A DNA stretch of 64,000 nucleotides. Source: Apoderus coryli (taxonomy: Eukaryota; Arthropoda; Insecta; Coleoptera; Attelabidae). The notes below the pieces were generated by a model. It searched no databases and had not been told where the DNA came from. It worked only from the letters and a program-made list of their open reading frames with translations. This document shows, piece by piece, positions 25,101-33,259 of the stretch (position 1 is its first letter; each line of letters starts with the position of its first letter). Made by a program: the position numbers and the translations under genes. The stretch is from contig OU452208.1 in assembly GCA_911728435.2 (NCBI GenBank), positions 7,254,001 through 7,318,000 of the forward strand. The letters run 5' to 3'.

Positions 25101-28100
25101 GAAAGGACTTGAGACCAACTGCCGGGTGCAGCGCAAAGATCCACAGCTTTAGTTACATTTTCAAATATATGAAATTTTTCATCGATCTGAAGTAGTTTGA
25201 ATGCACTTCGAGCTCTCCAACCTTGTTCTTTTGCCTTCCGATAGTATATATCGCGTTTGTCCTTTGATACTTTACCCATTTTAAATTGTAATTAATATTA
25301 ATTTGTATAAAACACGTGGTTAACTAGTTAAAAATTGTCTCCTTATTTCTTTTTTTTTTTGTTAATCTTTTTTTGTTTATAATATGTATTTTAGTAGTAC
25401 AACAGATATAACCTAATTGTTCTTTTTCTCTATGTGTATATCAGCTGTTTTTTGTAAATTTTGACATCACCTGTTCCTCTCCACTTCAAATTAGACCACA
25501 AACGAAGAAGATGAATCTAATGCACTGTTCACACTAATAAACAAACACAACAAATTAATAATATTGTCTTTATAAAGACAATGATAATATATAAGTATGT
25601 ATATCAGATTATGTGCGCAACACGAGATAATATAATTACTTACGTAACATTCATTAGATTTAAATGTTTAATAATAATAAGAAATTATTATTTGGAAATC
25701 GCGAATCAGTATAGCATGTGATTTATAAGTGACTTGAATAATATAAACTTACCAGCGTATTTCTTGTATTCTGCACCCAAAGATTCCGTCCATAAGAATT
25801 TACGCCAAGTATCCAAATTAATCTCGGGATTCTCTGGACATTTTCTAAAGCTCTTCAAAAAATTGCTGCACATTGTTGCAGCTCGGTCATTTGGTATTGA
25901 ATATTTTTCACTTATGATTTCTTTCAACTAAAATAAAATACATGAGAATATGACCGATTTCTTGTTATAGAAAAATATCAAATAAATTAATATATTTATA
26001 GAATGTTGTATGTAACATGCAATACAAAATCATTTGAAAAGAAAAATTTCAGCAAAAAATATTTATATTTCGCCGCGAATTCATTTAAAAACGAACGGGA
26101 ATGAGGCAATGCGAGGTAGAATAAAAATGCGTATGAAGAAAGTGTAAGCAAGGCATTGGAAATAGCCATAGAAGATATTTTGGTGAAGTTTCGAAAATTG
26201 CTATTTTCTACCTCTTCTGCCACTAGCTCCTCACGCGTGGATAGGTTCCTCATTCGTTGCATCACGTCGGTCAGCTTTGTTCTCAAACAAAAAAACAGGC
26301 ATTCGTTGGACCTCTGCTTGCCTCGTGGGAGTTGGAACTGAGATAAAGCGCGGCTGAACAACTGATATGATATTTCCAGTGTTGCCCTGTTACAGATTAA
26401 TACTTAGAACACTGATTGATTTGTGAAATCAAAATTCAAAGTAAATTTTTACTTTATTTGTATGTTTGTTATATTTATTGTCGATGAAGAAAGACATTAT
26501 ACAAATGCGAAAGACTGTACATATCTGAGCCGCTTTCTATCGGCAAAAGAATACAATCATGATTATCAAATCACGATTCCAATTTACCGATTCGATCGGA
26601 CGGACCATGATTTTATAACGTAAGAACGTCGTCCTTTGTTGAGTTGGTTAGAAATACTTTCATAATTATTATAAAGTAGTATTTTATAAAATTGGATGAG
26701 TTTTTCATGGTTTTGTTTACTATTTACAAAATACACAACGGAAGACAAAAATGACATAATCAAACTTTTAGGTTACAAATCACTGAGCAAATGAAGAAAT
26801 GAAGTGAATCTCGAATTTTTAATGTTTCAGTCGGACAAGGGGATTACGGATCAGGATCACGTTTTGGGATTTGAATGTGGATGAATCAGACTACGCTTTA
26901 ACGCGAAAAAACACGATCAATACGCGTTTGGATCCTACAATTTTTGGTTGACAGAAAGCAGCTATGGATGTTAAAAATAAAAGTTCATTTAAACCTTAAA
27001 ACAAATATAGGTAGGTACATCGCGGAAAAATTTACAAGAAAAACACTACGATTATAAAACTTGGGGCATTAGGTATGCATGTTCTTGAAACGTTGATAAA
27101 ATAAACCCAGTCATGAATGGTTGTGTTCACAAACAAAACATAAATCTAAAAGATTGTATAAATTAAAGTTATATATTGTAGGTGTAATAGGTATAACTAT
27201 ATTCCCAAATAACGCTTAATAAATTATTTTAAAATCTAACTAAAGTTTTCCGTAGCCCATGTATCTATACTATTTTTATTTATAAATTGCCATTGCCAAC
27301 TTCTTATGATTTTTTAAAACAACATTTCGAAAATAGACTATTAATAATCATTTCAAACAAACCTTTGTACTTTCTCTGCATATTCTCGCAACCGGTTTTA
27401 CTGTACTCAAAGCATCATCAGGCGATATCGTCAAAATTTAGATTGAATTAAAGTTATAACATACAGTAAATATTGAAGAAAAGACAATAAATACATACAC
27501 CAATAGACTTGTACAGTCACAATATCGGTAGCAATTGAGCAAAAATCAAAATGTTATGAAATAATATGTAATTATTTATAAATATTGTAATAAATAAACA
27601 AATAACACAACAACTTTATTTTAATTACAAGTAGTATCAAAAAAGTATTATTTTCTTATATTAAATATATTTAAGTAAATACTAATTAAGAAAAAAAATC
27701 CTAAGAACTAATGCCTAAAACAACTACAAATAAGTGAGCATAGAAGTAAAAATACATATAAAACATAACACATTAACAAATGCAAAGTTAAGCGTTTATT
27801 AAAAAAAAGAATATATAGTTTTATATGTGAATGAAAAGACAAAAACCAATCACAAAAACCTGATATTTTTTTAGTTTTTAGTTAAAATAATATTTTATCA
27901 CTTAATCACCAAACAATTTTTTGCCCAGCTCCATCAGTCTATGATTCCGGCACACGCGTAATGCCTCAGCTTTCTTTAGCACTTCAATAACACTTTCATT
28001 TGCATCAACAAGGTGGCATAAAAAGTCTTCGTAAGCTGATTTTACATTCGGTGGTAGCGTTCCAATTTTCACTTTCTTGAGAGTTTGTACAATACCTTCA

Positions 28101-31100
28101 GCCCAACCGCTCTCAATAGCAAATTCAGATATCCATGGAATCTGGGTGATGACTGCGGCCATAGTTTGCATACCGAGGAACCACAACTCCATAAGTTCCA
28201 TCCAGTGTTCTTTGTAAGCCATTGCTACAACTAATGCGGTTGGATCGTTGGATTCGTCTACGGTGTAAGCATCCCACAGAAATCGTATAGTCGCTTGGAT
28301 ATATCGACAGATCGAGAAATCATTTTTCTTAACTTTATTAGATAATTGTTTTAGTAGCAGCAACCCAAGTACAGATAAGTTGCCGTGTAAGACCAAATTC
28401 TCAGGAATATCTTTCAGTTCTGGTAGATTCTCAAATATAAACTTGAGCAAATTATTAAACACACTAGAATTTTCTACATATTTGGATTCAAGTACAGTTA
28501 GATTCATTAAGACATTGCAGGCACTTATCATTGCGACTCGTGAATCTTTCATATCTTCCAACATTTCAGGTGTTAACTCAGGCTTTGGTTGACTCAAGGC
28601 TTTCAAACGTTCTGCACGTGGCACTGGCGGTCTTTTATAATTTACAATCGTCCAATGAAATTGTATAACATCAAATAATACTTTATCTGATTCATGTTTC
28701 AAAATGATTGCTCTTGATTCGTCTTCAACAGTCAAGTGACATAACGCTGGAATTAAGACGCGAAGCACATCACAAGTGCTAAGAGGATTTGGGTTTGTTG
28801 GGGGATTCCCAGATTTCTCAGCGACTCTACGATCACGATAGGAGTAAAATGTATCAAAAGCCATTTGCAGCATAAATGGGAGTAACTGATATACTTGCGG
28901 TCGCATCGCTGTAGTTTCTTGAGCTAACCATGCAGCTAAAACGCGAATCGATGCGCAGATAAATAACTTGTCTTCAATATCTGGTTTATTTTTATCTTGG
29001 ACAATTTTTAGTAATAAATTTATAACAGCCGTAAACGCGCCTTTAAGGGCCGTATAAATACTTTGTTTCTCCTTTGGTTCGAGTTCCAAAGTATCTTGGG
29101 CCAAATAGTTCAGAGTGAGTTCCAAGATGATATAGCATGCCGTGATCAGGTTCTGATGTTGCTTTGTAGATTTTAACGATTTTCCATCTAGTTGCATACG
29201 GACTTCTATAGCAGATAGTTGCAAAAGCAACAAAAACATTTGTTTACCTTTTTCTTCATCTTGAAAGACCCATTCCACTCCTAGTAAGTCCAACATACTA
29301 GAAGTTAAAATTAGGGCCGGATTTCGTTGCGCGCTACCAATTTTGCTTTGCAAAATATCGCTAAGACCCTTGTAGATGCTCTGTGGCCATGTTTCACTTG
29401 CTGCAGATTCCGCTACAATCTTCCTGGGACAATTGAAGATAATCGCATTTAAACATTCTGCTAACTCAAATTTGCGTTTGTCTTGATCCGTTTCGAAGTC
29501 CAATGCGATTTTATTTACTAATGCATGGAAAGCTTTTGGGTCTTTCGGATCCCATGTGACACTGCCTTTAGTGGCGACTAGTAACCCCATAATATTTAAG
29601 GCTTCGTCTGACTGAAAACTTGCTGAAGCATATATTTCACTTAAAATATCTATTGCATCAGCATCAATAAGAGCTTTTTGTCCCGCGCTGAACATAGCAA
29701 TACCCTTAAGACAATTGTACGCTTCACCAATAGCCATCAGATTTTCATCATCACTTTCATCAGCAGATTTAACAATTTCCAAAAACACCGGCACAAATTC
29801 TAACATTTCCGGTTTAGTGGCTAACGTTTCTTCGCTGCAGAACACTGTAATTATCGATAGTGCCACTGATTTATAGATAGATGGCGGACAATCTACCGGC
29901 ACGTCACTTGTCAGTAGTAATCTGCGTAAAAAATCGAAACCGATTGCTTCGAAAATAGCCACGCGCGCCGCTGGTGTAGCATGTTTGCCTTTAACCAATT
30001 TCGTAACCATAAAGAGTGCTGCAAACTTCTCCGTATCACTTGAGGAATTTTTTAAAATTCCGCAGCATTTTTTCACTGCGTCCGAAACTTCACCCGCCAT
30101 TTTTTTAGGTTTATTCACTTTATTATTATTCTGTACTTAACACGCGGAGATTTAAAAAGACACTGAAACCAAGCATTTTCCTCTAATATTAAATTTAGCC
30201 GGTGCACGCAGAGTTTCTATTTTTGGGCATTTGGGTATCACCTTACGTATTTTTAGATTTTCCAGTCATTGACACTACTCCCAACTCTATATTACGATAC
30301 GAAGTCTAACGACAGAAATCACAGATTTATTTCAGTTTGGTTACTTCTTACAAACAGCCAAAAAACACGTGTATAAATCAACTACTTAAATAACTTATAA
30401 AACGTTTATGAAACGAACAACATGTAAACAAAAGCATGAAATTCTAATTCATTTACATTGATGCCAAACTAACATGATAAATCGAAGCGGAAGGCATTTA
30501 AAATTTTGGAACAGTGCGTTTCAAATCAAAAAATATACCAAAGATTCCATGTCTAATACGCACATACAGAGAGGTTTGATCAGTTATTAGAATAACAAAT
30601 ATAAATACTAACATAACTATATTCAATAGCAACGTACATTAAGACGGAGATACCATTGTATTTTTAAAGACAATGGAGATACCTAGATATCCTGCCTTTA
30701 AAAATTTTTCTTTTAGTTTATAAGTTCTTCTAATAAAAACGATGATGTAAAATGCAAATTTGTAAATGATCGAAAAAATAAAATTTAGTATTATTTGGTA
30801 TTCAGTTTATTATAATAAAAAAACGTATTTGTTGGCAATGGTGCAATTATCGCTGACGTAGTAGGTAATGTCAGTTTCAAACAGCTGATTTACTAAAGTA
30901 GTAAGAATTTATTTTAGATTTTAGATAAACATCATTATTTGTTTATTTTTACATTTTCCATAATAATAAAATGTTTATTATATGATGTACAGTAAATCTT
31001 AAAATAATTAAAAATACATATTAACCAATTTTGTCCCAATTCAGTAAAATATTCAAATTTGAAGCCTACTTATTATATCCGTGGGCAGGTAGGTATGTAT

Positions 31101-31397
31101 AGTAAGTTATGACCTCAACTAATTTATTCATAGATTATATTATGTGAATACGCTTCATAAAATAACTAATAGGGACTCAGCTGATTATCCAGAGACGTAT
31201 TATAAATATATTTTTTCATAAATTTTTGCTAGACTTATAAAAATATGATTATTTATATTCTACTTAATTTTAATGAAACTTACCTTTGAACATGCCTTGG
31301 AATCACTCTTTCTCGTTGTTATAAGCGTATTGTCCAAATCGAAGAATATGGCCTGTATATCTGCATTTGTTTTACTTTTATTTTTAATAGATTCCAT
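13112..31397 (-). CDS. Nanp: NANP-like HAD phosphatase (N-acylneuraminate-9-phosphatase family), three exons
   Basis: Coding exons on the minus strand are 31284-31397, 25753-25927 and 13112-13671. The splice sites read AAAG|GTAAGT, TTTAG|TTGAAAG, GCTG|GTAAGT and TTCCAG|AACC. The joined frame is 282 residues with no break. HAD motifs are all present: nucleophile motif I FFDLDNT (D20, D22), motif II ISNG (S134), motif III lysine in WEKPHHK (K167) and motif [11 protein letters not shown] (D192, D197). The family removes phosphate from N-acylneuraminate-9-phosphate in cytosolic sialic acid synthesis; insect members may have other substrates. Exon 2 encodes the helical cap. The Ser/Asp-rich tail (SSDGS) extends beyond the usual family length. 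Introns of about 12.1 and 5.4 kb hold other genes on both strands. Confidence 0.88.
13672..14844. other. NANP intron 2, proximal part
   Basis: AT-rich intron sequence between NANP exon 3 and the ubiquitin-like gene. I see no further exon, RNA gene or element ends. Confidence 0.5.
14845..15134 (-). CDS. Divergent ubiquitin-like protein, two exons, no C-terminal Gly-Gly
   Basis: Exon 1 is 15032-15134 (ATG at 15134-15132, donor ACAG|GTAAAT) and exon 2 is 14845-14972 (acceptor TTTAAG|GTATAC, stop TGA). The joined protein is exactly 76 residues and collinear with ubiquitin: [12 protein letters not shown] at the start, GIPTDQQRL across the junction, and K27 and K48 conserved. Three positions differ in telling ways. 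Residue 44 is Gln rather than the hydrophobic-patch Ile, residue 72 is Ala as in NEDD8 rather than Arg as in ubiquitin, and the end is IRSG, so Gly75 is Ser and no Gly-Gly is available for activation. It may act as a non-conjugated ubiquitin fold or be a young decaying copy; the open frame and clean intron favour a gene. It lies in NANP intron 2 on the same strand. Confidence 0.72.
15329..16397 (+). mobile_element. PIF/Harbinger element with transposase N-terminal remnant
   Basis: The 1069-bp element has ends that match over about 29 bases with two mismatches: left TGCCCGTTTGCACCACATAC, right (reverse complement) TGCCCGTTGGCACCACATAC. It is flanked by TAA at 15326-15328 and 16398-16400, the 3-bp duplication typical of PIF/Harbinger. 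From 15658 the plus strand reads [18 protein letters not shown], then ERPNYF, a stop, then [13 protein letters not shown], matching the N-terminal region of HARBI1-like nucleases (FxxRFRLSKxxx). The catalytic DDE part is missing. A 113-bp segment is directly duplicated at 15352 and 15465. Confidence 0.82.
16401..18330. other. NANP intron 2, middle part
   Basis: AT-rich intron sequence with no recognisable gene, RNA or element ends. Confidence 0.5.
18331..18844. mobile_element. Harbinger-type MITE
   Basis: The 514-bp element starts AGGCGCCGACAGACTATTAT and its right end, read in reverse complement, starts AGGCAGAAACACACTATTAT. Both continue CACGTCAC. It is flanked by TTA at 18328-18330 and 18845-18847. 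Terminal repeats starting AGGC/AGG with a 3-bp TWA-like duplication point to a PIF/Harbinger-type MITE. No coding sequence is present. Confidence 0.68.
19042..19200 (-). pseudogene. Decayed copy of the ubiquitin-like gene's first exon
   Basis: The minus strand aligns along its length to 15050-15195, covering most of exon 1 of the divergent ubiquitin-like gene and about 60 bases 5' of its start. Shared landmarks include GCGTGTGA followed by CCAC, GTAGA-CCCACAG, and the upstream flank TTTATTCAA. The start codon is lost and the frame contains a TAG. No second exon was found below 19042. It is a dead duplicate of exon 1 and its promoter-side flank. Confidence 0.6.
19201..19972. other. Spacer upstream of the NEDD8-like gene
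   Basis: AT-rich intronic spacer with no element ends or exons recognised. It must contain any promoter used by the plus-strand NEDD8-like gene; no TATA box can be placed with confidence. Confidence 0.4.
19973..20215 (+). CDS. NEDD8-like ubiquitin-fold modifier, intronless
   Basis: A single open frame of 80 residues is collinear with NEDD8/ubiquitin: [16 protein letters not shown] in the middle and [11 protein letters not shown] near the end. The diagnostic Ala72 identifies it as NEDD8-type rather than ubiquitin (Arg72). Ile44, K27, K48 and Gly75-Gly76 are kept, followed by a four-residue tail EDCA that a NEDD8 protease would have to remove. The N-terminal half ([20 protein letters not shown]) is clearly diverged from canonical insect NEDD8. 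With no intron and a location inside a NANP intron on the opposite strand, it looks like a retrocopy that has kept an intact frame. AATAAA occurs at 20382-20387. Conjugation competence is inference. Confidence 0.85.
   Translation: MIIKIVTLTGDEQLIDVEPSDKILLLKEKLEEKEGIPPSQQRLIYQGKQLKDDKTIASYKLKGGTVLHLVVALRGGEDCA
20417..20488 (-). tRNA. tRNA-like gene or tRNA pseudogene, possible GGC (Ala) anticodon
   Basis: The minus strand folds as a tRNA: a D arm GTTT/AAAC, an anticodon stem CCTGA/TCGGG around a 7-base loop CCGGCAA, and a T arm GTGGG-TTCAAAT-CCCAC. The A box TAGTTTAATTGG and B box GGTTCAAATCC fit the polymerase III consensus, and six Ts follow within about 10 bases of the end. Oddities are one mismatch and two G-U pairs in the acceptor stem, and C instead of U before the anticodon. 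It could be a tRNA pseudogene or the head of a tRNA-derived SINE. It sits between the convergent NEDD8-like and FTSJ1 genes. Confidence 0.45.
20819..25279 (-). CDS. Ftsj1: FTSJ1/Trm7-type tRNA 2'-O-methyltransferase with long repeat-bearing tail, four exons
   Basis: Exons are 24658-25279, 24303-24576, 22698-23803 and 20819-21150. Every junction is GT-AG and in phase, giving 777 residues against about 330 in the human protein. The family methylates the ribose at positions 32 and 34 of tRNA anticodon loops using S-adenosylmethionine. Seen directly: [20 protein letters not shown] at the N-terminus, SAM motif [15 protein letters not shown], and all of the K-D-K-E tetrad (K28, D186 in CDGAPD, K226, E261 in SSIEAF). 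The family C-terminal block [16 protein letters not shown] is also present, spanning the exon 2/3 junction. Two additions are unusual: a charged insert at residues 62-138 between motif I and the next strand, and a tail with fourteen 15-residue repeats (residues 450-659) plus a further 110-residue exon. The gene lies wholly in NANP intron 2 on the same strand. Whether exon 4 is always spliced in is inference. Confidence 0.88.
21813..22597 (+). mobile_element. RTE-type LINE, 5'-truncated copy
   Basis: The plus strand is open from about 21811 to 22585. It starts at the catalytic ADD box (IADDIALIS), continues through [14 protein letters not shown] and YRYLGHDIT, and ends with the closing domain of RTE/BovB-like elements ([29 protein letters not shown] type). 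A short (TGA)n tail at 22584-22597 is typical of RTE 3' ends. It lies in FTSJ1 intron 3, antisense to that gene. The open frame suggests a fairly recent insertion, but the first catalytic region and endonuclease are missing. Confidence 0.85.
22723..23352 (-). repeat. Fourteen 45-bp tandem repeats coding for 15-residue units in FTSJ1
   Basis: The in-frame repeat encodes [15 protein letters not shown] with small changes (V/M/L at 1, S/Y at 5, A/G/E at 8, V/A/G at 11, P/H/S/A at 15). Fourteen units fill 630 bp exactly with no frame break. The neighbouring middle units are almost identical, which points to recent slippage or unequal exchange. The antisense strand is also open in places because of the repeat, but that is a by-product. 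Confidence 0.93.
24890..25003 (-). repeat. 12-bp coding repeat (EENQ/EKNQ) inside the FTSJ1 catalytic domain
   Basis: About nine and a half 12-base units encode alternating EENQ and EKNQ, residues 93-130 of the methyltransferase, within a longer charged insertion (62-138) between SAM motif I and the VAVDLQPM strand. In the human protein the same gap is a short Gly-rich loop. Length is likely to vary between individuals. Confidence 0.9.
25280..25752. other. Region upstream of FTSJ1 within NANP intron 2, with a 20-bp perfect palindrome
   Basis: Between the FTSJ1 start codon and NANP exon 2 lie about 470 AT-rich bases that must hold the FTSJ1 promoter. A perfect 20-bp palindrome, ATTGTCTTTATAAAGACAAT, occurs at 25563-25582. 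Half of it (TAAAGACAATG) recurs at about 8680, 30665 and 32760, so it is more likely a dispersed repeat end than an operator. Confidence 0.5.
26462..26951 (+). CDS. Orphan two-exon gene, 92 residues
   Basis: Exon 1 is 26462-26619 (first ATG in frame; donor ATAAC|GTAAGA) and exon 2 is 26831-26951 (acceptor TGTTTCAG|TCGG; stop TGA). The phases join to give a 92-residue protein. It has a short hydrophobic start (MFVIFIV), too short for a normal signal peptide. A mixed beta-like stretch follows ([18 protein letters not shown]), then a basic segment ([18 protein letters not shown]), ending DPTIFG. I do not recognise the family. The clean donor, acceptor and preserved frame argue for a gene, possibly with an upstream exon carrying the true start. 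It lies in NANP intron 1 on the opposite strand from NANP and neurochondrin. Confidence 0.45.
26952..27794. other. Spacer downstream of neurochondrin
   Basis: AT-rich sequence with nothing recognisable apart from a reverse-strand AATAAA at 27795-27800, about 100 bases past the neurochondrin stop and suited to be its poly(A) signal. Confidence 0.5.
27902..30118 (-). CDS. Ncdn: Neurochondrin, single exon
   Basis: An uninterrupted 738-residue frame starts [20 protein letters not shown]. Length and layout match animal neurochondrin (about 730 residues), a soluble helical-repeat (ARM-like) protein of the cytoplasm and neurites that in mammals affects neurite growth, CaMKII activity and trafficking. 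Recognisable stretches include [41 protein letters not shown] and [21 protein letters not shown] helices throughout; there is no signal peptide or membrane span. A second ATG at codon 7 could also be used. It lies in NANP intron 1 on the same strand as NANP, so it needs its own promoter in 30119-31283. The lack of introns is noteworthy but could be ancestral. Confidence 0.93.
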   Translation of the reverse strand: MNKPKKMAGEVSDAVKKCCGILKNSSSDTEKFAALFMVTKLVKGKHATPAARVAIFEAIGFDFLRRLLLTSDVPVDCPPSIYKSVALSIITVFCSEETLATKPEMLEFVPVFLEIVKSADESDDENLMAIGEAYNCLKGIAMFSAGQKALIDADAIDILSEIYASASFQSDEALNIMGLLVATKGSVTWDPKDPKAFHALVNKIALDFETDQDKRKFELAECLNAIIFNCPRKIVAESAASETWPQSIYKGLSDILQSKIGSAQRNPALILTSSMLDLLGVEWVFQDEEKGKQMFLLLLQLSAIEVRMQLDGKSLKSTKQHQNLITACYIILELTLNYLAQDTLELEPKEKQSIYTALKGAFTAVINLLLKIVQDKNKPDIEDKLFICASIRVLAAWLAQETTAMRPQVYQLLPFMLQMAFDTFYSYRDRRVAEKSGNPPTNPNPLSTCDVLRVLIPALCHLTVEDESRAIILKHESDKVLFDVIQFHWTIVNYKRPPVPRAERLKALSQPKPELTPEMLEDMKDSRVAMISACNVLMNLTVLESKYVENSSVFNNLLKFIFENLPELKDIPENLVLHGNLSVLGLLLLKQLSNKVKKNDFSICRYIQATIRFLWDAYTVDESNDPTALVVAMAYKEHWMELMELWFLGMQTMAAVITQIPWISEFAIESGWAEGIVQTLKKVKIGTLPPNVKSAYEDFLCHLVDANESVIEVLKKAEALRVCRNHRLMELGKKLFGD
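30119..31283. other. Neurochondrin upstream region within NANP intron 1
   Basis: About 1.16 kb separates the neurochondrin start from NANP exon 1. It presumably includes the neurochondrin promoter. I see no exon or element ends. Confidence 0.45.
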
Positions 31398-33259
31398 TAT
31401 AATAAGTACTTATTATGCAAGTAATTTTAATTTAAATAGATATAATACCTATGTTAAAATAATTATCAAAAATATGTAAGACAATACCTATTTATTAATC
31501 CTTGTAAAAGAAATTTTTCGAACTTAACACGAAATTATTTTGTATTGTATAAGTAACGTTTATTATTGTTATTGGGATCCAAATTTAGATAAAAAAAATA
31601 TAGGTATAGTTATATTTGTGTATTATTAATGTAAAAATCATGCTGCTCAGTCCAGCCACATGGTACGTTTATATTTATTTGTTCTATATTTATATTATAT
31701 ACCTACTACCTATATCTACGTCATATTTATATATCGATTTATATATTTATATTTACTAGGGAACATCAAAGTTTATCGATATTGTAGTGGTATACTATCG
31801 ACAACTACATCAATACTTTATTTTTTATAACCGCATATTATCATGCTAGGGTTTTCTGGCTTGTAAAAATAACAAATTTGGTTAAATGTTGGTTTTGCGT
31901 GGTAACCAAACAACCTGATTTCAATTTATAATTTAGTAATAGGCGTTATTCTTCTACCAAAGCTAATTGTGTGTATTAGCTGTGCTTCTACATATCAGCT
32001 CAGTTCAACTGAGCATGAGCACCACCTGTCACTTACTTGCTAACTAAACTTTCCCGCTTAATTGTCAACTAATTTCGTAAACGTTAAGTTTAGCGATGCT
32101 AAAAAAATAAAATATATCGATACCAATACCGATACTTTTTGCCAAGTATCGAGTCCTACCGATACTTGTCTAAAAAGTATCGATACCCTTAGGTATCGGT
32201 ATCGAAACTGTACACAACACTTTTAAAACTGTTAGATTTTGTGTTACATAACACATAGGAACAGTGGTCGCCAACCTTCTGAATGTCTTGTTCACCAAAA
32301 AAAAAAAAAAAAACACTGAAGAAAATAATTAAATGGTGGTGGCAGTATATAATGTACAATAATTATTTTCGATACCGATACTGCTACGAAATTATCGATA
32401 CCAACTTGGAATCGTTCTAAAAGTATCGATACCAAAAATACTCGATACTGCAGCAAAAGTATCGATAATATCCCTAGTTAAGTTAGATGAGTGAAAATAT
32501 TCGATGTAATAAATGTATTTGACAGATCGAATTGGATGGCTAAACCTCTCCATGTCTCTGGGCTAAACACAAGCTATGAAACGAAGAAATTCGTTCGCCA
32601 TTGTTTTGTTTTTCAGTGAAATTGCTGGAGCTGCTCATTACTTATCATAACTAAAGCAGATAGAGGTATCTGATGTGATTCAACACTGGATAAGAAACTA
32701 GATAATTGCATAACTACTAATTTTTATTACATAAAAGCATTGGCTTTATATATAAGGACTTATAAAGACAATGATACTAGCAACTCATTTCAGTCTTGTT
32801 TGTTTATCGATCGCGCACTGCGACATATTTATGAATAAATCGATAAATTTCTCATATCGTTCGCCCCCTGCTGTCGATTCCATATTCCATTTAATTTTCT
32901 TAGGTTATGTTTAAATAATATTTTAAATTTTTATTTGTATTTGAACAATTATTGTACATCCTAAATTAATTTCGGATAACTAATAATCATAAAGATAATA
33001 TTTGACTCAAAATATTGAAGATTTTTAAGTAAACTATACATACATTATTGTCTTATTATCATAATATTGAAATAAAGTTAAATAAATATTATTTATGGAT
33101 ATCAACAAACTTTTTCAGAGAATCGATTAATCAGTGTAACCTTTTGAGATAAAAGGTGACCGTTTGTTTTTGTGGTTTACCAGTTCGATTTCGGAAAAAG
33201 GAACATATTCAATACCTAAATGTAAACCGACGAAATAATGCGTTTGATAGGAGGACAAC
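31398..33259. other. Intergenic region between divergent NANP and Patj
   Basis: This 1.86-kb spacer lies between the NANP start (minus) and the first visible Patj coding exon (plus). It contains a dense cluster of CGATA-core motifs (separate entry), a run of about 17 A at 32295-32312, and a CAGTGGTCGCCAACC sequence at 32263 that recurs at 47173 and resembles hAT-type termini. It must hold at least the NANP promoter. Confidence 0.5.
32115..32475. repeat. Cluster of TATCGATA/GTATCGATAC motifs
   Basis: Within about 360 bases there are roughly a dozen copies of the core CGATA on one strand or the other, several as full AGTATCGATACC (near 32179, 32395, 32422, 32458). Two more TATCGAT motifs lie at about 31735 and 31775. 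TATCGATA is the DREF/BEAF recognition word in flies. The same clustering could also be subterminal repeats of a DNA transposon. Confidence 0.6.

Noticed and set aside
25996..26361. 121-codon minus-strand open frame between NANP exon 2 and the orphan gene
   Set aside because: Composition resembles translated AT-rich DNA and there is no similarity I recognise; it is not needed by any splice model.
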